From the NCBI GenBank assembly GCA_035764525.1, contig DASTZB010000153.1:1-10464 (forward strand): 10,464 nt of DNA. The letters run 5' to 3'. A program made the position numbers and the translations under genes. Every line of letters begins with the position of its first letter. Position 1 is the stretch's first letter. The stretch is from VBAS01 sp035764525 (GTDB lineage Bacteria > Bacteroidota > Bacteroidia > Chitinophagales > Chitinophagaceae). Positions 6,993 through 10,464 of this stretch are shown here, piece after piece. The notes under the pieces were generated by a model, which made no database searches, was not told the origin of the DNA, and saw only the letters and a program-made list of their open reading frames with translations.

Positions 6993-7042
6993 TAAAAAGC
7001 CCCACCGACAAACTAATGAAGATGGGGCTGTATTTTTGTCGG
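6993..7042 (-). terminator. groEL terminator with a second interlocked stem
   Basis: Reading the - strand, AGCCCCA (7029-7023) pairs with TGGGGCT (7004-6998), a 7-bp stem followed at once by a T run, TTTTTA (6998-6993). It ends groESL about 20-65 bases after the groEL stop. A second perfect 8-bp inverted repeat, CCGACAAA (7042-7035) with TTTGTCGG (7012-7005), interleaves with the first without sharing bases, so one arm of each stem lies in the loop of the other. Confidence 0.75.
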
Positions 7043-7061
7043 TCTTTCTACTTCAGACTTT

Positions 7062-8696
7062 TTAGTAACCCATTCCGCCCATATCAGGAGCGCCATGTGC
7101 ATGAGGAGCTTCTTCTTTCTTAGGTTTGTCAGCAATTACACACTCAGTAGTGAGTAACATGCCGGCAATTGAAGCTGCATTTTCCAAAGCAACACGGGTA
7201 ACTTTAGTTGGATCAATAACTCCGGCAGCGATCAATTTCTCATATTGTTCAGTCCTTGCATTAAAACCAAAGTCACCTTTTCCTTCTTTCACTTTTTGAA
7301 CAACAATTGAACCTTCAATACCTGTGTTCTCTACAATTTGACGAAGCGGTTCTTCCAACGCTCTTTTCACGATAGCAATACCAGTTCCTTCATCTTCATT
7401 GCTGCCTTTCATTTTGTCAATTGCTTCGATAGCACGGATAAAAGCTACGCCACCACCTGGAACAATGCCTTCTTCGATAGCTGCTCTTGTAGCATGAAGT
7501 GCATCATCTACACGATCCTTCTTTTCTTTCATCTCCATTTCAGTTGCAGCACCAACTTGCAATACAGCAACACCACCGCTAAGTTTAGCAAGACGTTCCT
7601 GTAGTTTTTCTTTATCATAATCAGAAGTAGTCACTTCTATTTGTGCTTTGATTTGATTGATGCGGGCAACGATGTCAGCTTTCTTTCCTTTTCCATCAAC
7701 GATCGTTGTGTTATCCTTGTCAATTACCACCCTGTCTGCCTTACCGAGGTAAGAAAGATCAGCATTCTCCAATTTATAACCTTGTTCTTCGCTAATTACA
7801 AGACCTGCTGTAAGAATGGCAATGTCTTGCAACATTTCTTTTCTGCGATCGCCAAAACCTGGAGCTTTAACTGCAGCTACTTTTAATGTGCCGCGAAGTT
7901 TGTTTACAACCAATGTTGCCAATGCTTCACCTTCGAGGTCTTCAGAAATGATCAATAACGGAGCGCCTTGCTGAGCCACTTTCTCCAGGATATGAAGAAT
8001 GTCTTTCATATTGCTCACCTTTTTATCATAGATCATGATATAAGGGTTCTCCAGCTCAGCTTCCATTTTCTCACTGTTCGTAACGAAATATGGAGATATG
8101 TAACCACGATCGAATTGCATACCTTCTACTACTTCAACAGTAGTTTCGATACCACGAGCTTCTTCAACAGTGATCACACCGTCTTTAGTAACCTTGGTCA
8201 TTGCTTCAGCAATCAATTTTCCAATTGCTGCATCATTGTTTGCAGAAATAGAAGCTACTTGTTCAATTTTCTTGCTATCATTACCCACTTTCTGAGATTG
8301 TGAAGCAAGGCTTTCAACAACTGCCTTTACAGCTTTATCAATGCCGCGTTTCAAATCCATAGGATTTGCACCTGCAGCTACGTTCTTCAATCCTTCTGTG
8401 ATGATAGATTGTGCCAGTACAGTAGCCGTAGTAGTACCGTCGCCAGCTACGTCAGAAGTTTTACTGGCAACTTCTTTCACCATTTGTGCACCCATATTTT
8501 CAATGGGATCTTCCAGTTCAATTTCCTTTGCAACGGTAACACCGTCTTTAGTTACACCCGGTGCACCGAACTTTTTTTCAATAACTACATTACGACCTTT
8601 AGGTCCGAGGGTTACTTTTACCGCATTTGCCAGGATGTCAACACCCCTTTTCATTCTATTGCGGGCTTCAATATCGAAGAATAATTGTTTTGCCAT
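7062..8696 (-). CDS. groEL: Chaperonin GroEL (Hsp60, 60 kDa subunit)
   Basis: The 544-residue protein is a full-length group I chaperonin, which forms the double-ring folding chamber in the cytoplasm and works with GroES and ATP. The N-terminal ATP-binding segments are intact: VTLGPKGRNVVIEK (from about 28), KDGVTVAKEIEL (50-61) and GDGTTT (85-90) with the catalytic Asp86. Further family segments include LLIISEDLEGEAL in the apical domain and AIEEGIVPGGGVAFIRA in the equatorial domain. The tail ends HAHGAPDMGGMGY, with one GGM copy and two His in place of the long GGM repeat of E. coli, so the flexible chamber tail is short. The start is the ATG at 8694-8696. It follows groES on the same strand after a 105-base spacer rich in inverted repeats. 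No separate groEL promoter is obvious. Heat-shock control is expected, but I see no CIRCE element. Confidence 0.98.
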   Translation of the reverse strand: MAKQLFFDIEARNRMKRGVDILANAVKVTLGPKGRNVVIEKKFGAPGVTKDGVTVAKEIELEDPIENMGAQMVKEVASKTSDVAGDGTTTATVLAQSIITEGLKNVAAGANPMDLKRGIDKAVKAVVESLASQSQKVGNDSKKIEQVASISANNDAAIGKLIAEAMTKVTKDGVITVEEARGIETTVEVVEGMQFDRGYISPYFVTNSEKMEAELENPYIMIYDKKVSNMKDILHILEKVAQQGAPLLIISEDLEGEALATLVVNKLRGTLKVAAVKAPGFGDRRKEMLQDIAILTAGLVISEEQGYKLENADLSYLGKADRVVIDKDNTTIVDGKGKKADIVARINQIKAQIEVTTSDYDKEKLQERLAKLSGGVAVLQVGAATEMEMKEKKDRVDDALHATRAAIEEGIVPGGGVAFIRAIEAIDKMKGSNEDEGTGIAIVKRALEEPLRQIVENTGIEGSIVVQKVKEGKGDFGFNARTEQYEKLIAAGVIDPTKVTRVALENAASIAGMLLTTECVIADKPKKEEAPHAHGAPDMGGMGY

Positions 8697-8730
8697 ATTA
8701 TTTAATTTGTAAGTTTTTTAAATTGAATCA

Positions 8731-8800
8731 AGCTGTGAGCTTTTAGCAATGAGCTTCGAGCTCCTTATCTCGCAGCTCGCAACTCATGACTCGAAGCTTT
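8731..8800. repeat. GAGCT/AGCTC-rich inverted-repeat element between groES and groEL
   Basis: The spacer is built from variants of GAGCT and its complement. AGCTTCGAG (8752-8760) and CTCGAAGCT (8790-8798) form a perfect 9-bp inverted repeat around 29 bases. A competing stem joins ATGAGCTTCGAG (8749-8760) with CTCGCAACTCAT (8776-8787) at 10 of 12 positions. Copies of AGCTGTGAGC (8731-8740) and CGCAGCTCGC (8771-8780) extend the pattern. In the groESL transcript it would fold into a strong structure. It has no T run, so it is not a simple terminator. Confidence 0.6.
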
Positions 8801-8801
8801 C

Positions 8802-9083
8802 TTAAACTATCGCGAGGATATCGCTTTCTCTCATGATCAGCAGATCATCGCTGTCAATTTGAATTTCTGTGCCAGCATATTTACCATAAAGAACCGTGTC
8901 GCCAGCTTTTACTGACATTGGTTCATCTTTCTTGCCCGGACCCGCAGCGATAACAACACCACGTTGGGGCTTTTCTTTTGCAGTGTCTGGAATAATGATG
9001 CCACCGGCAGTTTTCTCCTCAGCAGGAGCCGGTTTCACAATTACCCTGTCATGAAGCGGGGTAACACTTAACTTTTTAGCCAT
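8802..9083 (-). CDS. groES: Co-chaperonin GroES (Hsp10, 10 kDa subunit)
   Basis: The 93-residue protein caps the GroEL ring as a heptamer. The family's landmarks are all present: the opening LSVTPLHDRVIVKP, then the mobile loop EEKTAGGIIIPDTAKEKPQRG-type segment (22-42) whose GGIII (27-31) contacts GroEL, the VIAAGPGK turn, the VKAGDTVLYGKYAGTEI strand pair, and the closing LLIMRESDILAIV. Length is normal. The start is the ATG at 9081-9083. It is the first gene of the groESL operon and is divergent from the HPF-like gene across 305 bases, which presumably hold the operon's promoter. Odd: the gap to groEL is 105 bases, with a repeat element inside it. Confidence 0.97.
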   Translation of the reverse strand: MAKKLSVTPLHDRVIVKPAPAEEKTAGGIIIPDTAKEKPQRGVVIAAGPGKKDEPMSVKAGDTVLYGKYAGTEIQIDSDDLLIMRESDILAIV

Positions 9084-9388
9084 AGTTGTATTGATTTTTG
9101 AGTTTGTTGAAATGACTTACCCAATGATTTTGGGGGACGGCGAAGGTACAGGAAATACTGTGCCGCCTGCTCTGAAACGGAAAAAATTTCAGGTTTCAGG
9201 TGTAAATAAAAACCGATTTGTTAGATATAGGTAAAAAATTCAGTTTCCTTGTGTCAAATTTTCATTTTATAACGATTAAGGGCCCGGAAGGTGATGTGTA
9301 TCATCACCACGTTTGATGGTACTCAATCCTATTCTATTTATTGAAGATTAATTTGCTAACTATTGAAATTGACCTATAAACAAGATGT
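9084..9388. promoter_or_regulatory. Divergent control region of groESL and the HPF-like gene
   Basis: No ORF is supported in these 305 bases. For groES, two promoter candidates exist on the - strand. TACCTTCG (9141-9148) is one base off the TAnnTTTG box and would give a leader of about 50 bases; TTGACA (9252-9257) lies 21 bases from a weaker TACCTATA (9226-9233). Between them sit CTGAAAC (9172-9178), TTTCAG (9187-9192) and GTTTCAG (9193-9199), three arms of one inverted/direct repeat. Nearer the HPF-like gene is a perfect 7-bp hairpin, GGTGATG (9290-9296) and CATCACC (9302-9308). No CIRCE inverted repeat (TTAGCACTC-type) is present. Confidence 0.45.
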
Positions 9389-9718
9389 ATGACTATCGAA
9401 TTCTTCACCCCGCAAGGCGAAGTGCCTGAGCATATAATCCTATTTATAAAAGAAAAACTGATGGAATTTTACCATAGAGACGATGATATCTATGGTGCTG
9501 AGGTTGTCTTAAGAAACCAGCGTGTAAACCCCGGCAATGATCATATCTGCGAAATTACCTTAAGTATTTATGGAGAAGTGTTGATGGTTCATAGAGCTGC
9601 TGATAATTTTTTACAGGCGGCAAGGGAAGTTCTAGAAGAGCTTTCTTTAAGAGTGGACGAGTTCCTACTAAGACAAAGAGAGCCACCTGATCAAATTTTG
9701 AGCACAGTAAGAGTTTAA
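9389..9718 (+). CDS. HPF/RaiA-like ribosome hibernation protein (S30AE family)
   Basis: The 109-residue protein has the beta-alpha-beta-beta-beta-alpha pattern of short hibernation-promoting factors. A first strand (MTIEFFTPQG) is followed by a helix VPEHIILFIKEKLMEFYHR, the typical IYGAEVVLRNQ strand, HICEITLSIYGEVLMVHRAA strands, and a final helix FLQAAREVLEELSLRVDEFL. Family members bind the 30S decoding region in stationary phase or stress and shut down or dimerise ribosomes. It lacks the long C-terminal dimerisation domain of long HPF. The basic patches usual in the last helix are weak here (the C-terminal half is rather acidic), so it may be a divergent paralogue with a changed role. 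The start is the ATG at 9389-9391. It is divergent from groES, which fits a stress role. It is convergent with the next gene across 42 bases. Confidence 0.7.
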   Translation: MTIEFFTPQGEVPEHIILFIKEKLMEFYHRDDDIYGAEVVLRNQRVNPGNDHICEITLSIYGEVLMVHRAADNFLQAAREVLEELSLRVDEFLLRQREPPDQILSTVRV

Positions 9719-9760
9719 AGTTCTCCTATATTTACAACTTTCCAGTATATTAGGAAGTGA

Positions 9761-10105
9761 TCAACTTTTTTGGGATCTTTTCCTTTTTGAAACGAGTGAA
9801 TTAATTTTTTGACTCAACTTTCCTAATATCTTTTCTGCGGCATTTTCAATAGTTCTCCCGGCTAACAAACCAACTCGATGGCTTAAAAAAATAGCCCCAT
9901 AATTCAATGCCCCATTTAATAATGCATTGCCTGTTTTGAAATTGAAAGATGTTGCGGTTTGCTTTTGTTCTGCAACTTTATTCTTAGAAAAGTTATTCCT
10001 TAACCCCTTCCATGATCGCTCCATTTGCCTTTCAAGCTCAAGTTGTTTTACCCGGAGCTTTAATTTTTCGTTTTCAAGATCTTTTATGTTTCTAATCTTT
10101 TTCAT
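9761..10105 (-). CDS. Small coiled-coil protein, unknown function
   Basis: Reading from the ATG at 10103-10105 gives 114 residues; a TTG five codons upstream (10118-10120) is possible but less likely. Residues 7-33 (KDLENEKLKLRVKQLELERQ onwards) form a charged heptad-like coiled coil. A mildly hydrophobic, Gly/Ala-rich stretch follows (about 60-85, ALLNGALNYGAIFLSHRVGL), then a basic tail (SKRKRSQKS). It may lie along the membrane, but I would not call a firm transmembrane helix. I recognise no named family. Its start overlaps the end of the upstream DUF1469 gene by 14 bases, so translation is probably coupled and the two products probably act together, perhaps at the cell envelope. That partnership is inferred from arrangement alone. 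Confidence 0.75.
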   Translation of the reverse strand: MKKIRNIKDLENEKLKLRVKQLELERQMERSWKGLRNNFSKNKVAEQKQTATSFNFKTGNALLNGALNYGAIFLSHRVGLLAGRTIENAAEKILGKLSQKINSLVSKRKRSQKS

Positions 10106-10451
10106 CTTCGTCTTTATCAAATATTGCGTTGATCAATGCATTCATGATGGGCCTCCTTATCAGCCAATCCTTAGATATCCAAAGAATAAACCCAGCCAAC
10201 AGCACAATGCCTGCCACCACTAGAAACCCGAGCCAGGAACTTCCTAACCATTGTCCCATAGCAATGGCACCAGCAATACATACCAAAACAAGGAAAAGAA
10301 AGAAAACCAAGGCTAACATAACCCCGGCTATCATTATTGCTATCAGTTTCGAAGTCCTCTCAGCAAACGAAAGCTTTAATTGTGCCAGCCTTGTATTCAG
10401 GTACTCCTTTACCTGGTCAACAAAAGTTTCTGCATTATTAAAGTCTCCCAT
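10092..10451 (-). CDS. Holin-like DUF1469 (phage holin superfamily III) membrane protein
   Basis: The 119-residue protein has a soluble N-terminal helix (MGDFNNAETFVDQVKEYLNT and on to about 33), then two membrane helices at about 36-66 and 72-92 separated by a short turn (GQWLGSS), and a cytoplasmic-looking tail RRPIMNALINAIF ending in an acidic run DKDEDEKD. This is the layout of the DUF1469 family, named after actinobacterial phage holins but widespread as a chromosomal gene in Bacteroidota, often near other small envelope proteins. There is no other phage gene in the window, so a lysis role is unlikely. The start is the ATG at 10449-10451, only 13 bases from the window edge, so its promoter and any upstream operon partner cannot be seen. 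It overlaps the following coiled-coil gene by 14 bases. Confidence 0.75.
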   Translation of the reverse strand: MGDFNNAETFVDQVKEYLNTRLAQLKLSFAERTSKLIAIMIAGVMLALVFFLFLVLVCIAGAIAMGQWLGSSWLGFLVVAGIVLLAGFILWISKDWLIRRPIMNALINAIFDKDEDEKD

Positions 10452-10464
10452 AGATTTGTGAATT

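Noticed and set aside
8341..8712. 123-codon + strand ORF opposite the 5' part of groEL, and other long + ORFs across 7338-8684
   Set aside because: They lie entirely antisense to a full-length, highly conserved groEL. Their products have no recognisable domains and odd composition (runs of Phe, Ser and Cys), so they are shadows.
9120..9134. 5-bp hairpin CCCAA/TTGGG in the groES leader as a regulatory element
   Set aside because: The stem is too short to separate from chance.
9721..9756. Hairpin TCCTATAT / ATATTAGGA between the HPF-like and coiled-coil genes as a terminator
   Set aside because: The stem is AU-rich with a bulge and no T run follows directly on either strand, so it is too weak to call.
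10092..10451. DUF1469 gene as a sign of a prophage
   Set aside because: The family is common as a chromosomal gene, and no integrase, capsid, lysin or other phage gene is visible.
9927..10461. Two + strand ORFs (98 and 110 codons) opposite the right-edge gene pair
   Set aside because: They are antisense to the DUF1469 and coiled-coil genes, which have consistent domain structure and a coupled overlap. The antisense products have no family features.

Overview
The window most likely comes from a Bacteroidota chromosome, probably Chitinophagaceae or a close relative. The clues are: start codons without Shine-Dalgarno sequences; at least one exact match to the Bacteroidota -7 box TAnnTTTG (TACCTTTG, before the ABC-F gene); a GroEL whose tail is shorter and more His-rich than the usual GGM repeat; a secreted DUF1080 protein; and a holin-like DUF1469 gene. 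The family-level placement is inference. This is mostly ordinary core-genome DNA. I see no tRNA, rRNA, CRISPR array or insertion sequence.

Layout, left to right: (1) the 3' end of a thioredoxin-fold gene (+), a bidirectional-looking terminator, and a short repeat-rich spacer; (2) an APC-superfamily amino-acid permease (-), divergent from (3) a two-gene + strand unit made of a secreted DUF1080 (3-keto-disaccharide hydrolase family) protein and a periplasmic di-heme cytochrome c of the cytochrome c peroxidase type; (4) meeting these tail to tail with a 7-base gap, an ABC-F ATPase (-) whose second nucleotide site is degenerate, preceded by a rhomboid protease (-); (5) a 316-base spacer holding an apparent independent mini-gene (39-residue ORF, -) bracketed by two same-strand terminators; (6) groES-groEL (-), with an unusual 105-base spacer full of GAGCT-type inverted repeats; (7) a divergent 305-base control region, then an HPF/RaiA-like ribosome hibernation protein (+); (8) an overlapping - strand pair at the right edge, a holin-like DUF1469 membrane protein and a small coiled-coil protein.

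Together: groESL and the HPF-like gene share a divergent upstream region, which places protein-folding rescue and ribosome hibernation side by side. ABC-F proteins also act on ribosomes. The DUF1080/cytochrome pair looks like an exported module coupling sugar turnover to electron transfer, but that is inference. The best targets for a second look are the 39-residue mini-gene, the start-proximal hairpin and degenerate ATP site of the ABC-F gene, the repeat element between groES and groEL, and the interlocked stems at the groEL terminator. I found no convincing new multi-gene system.
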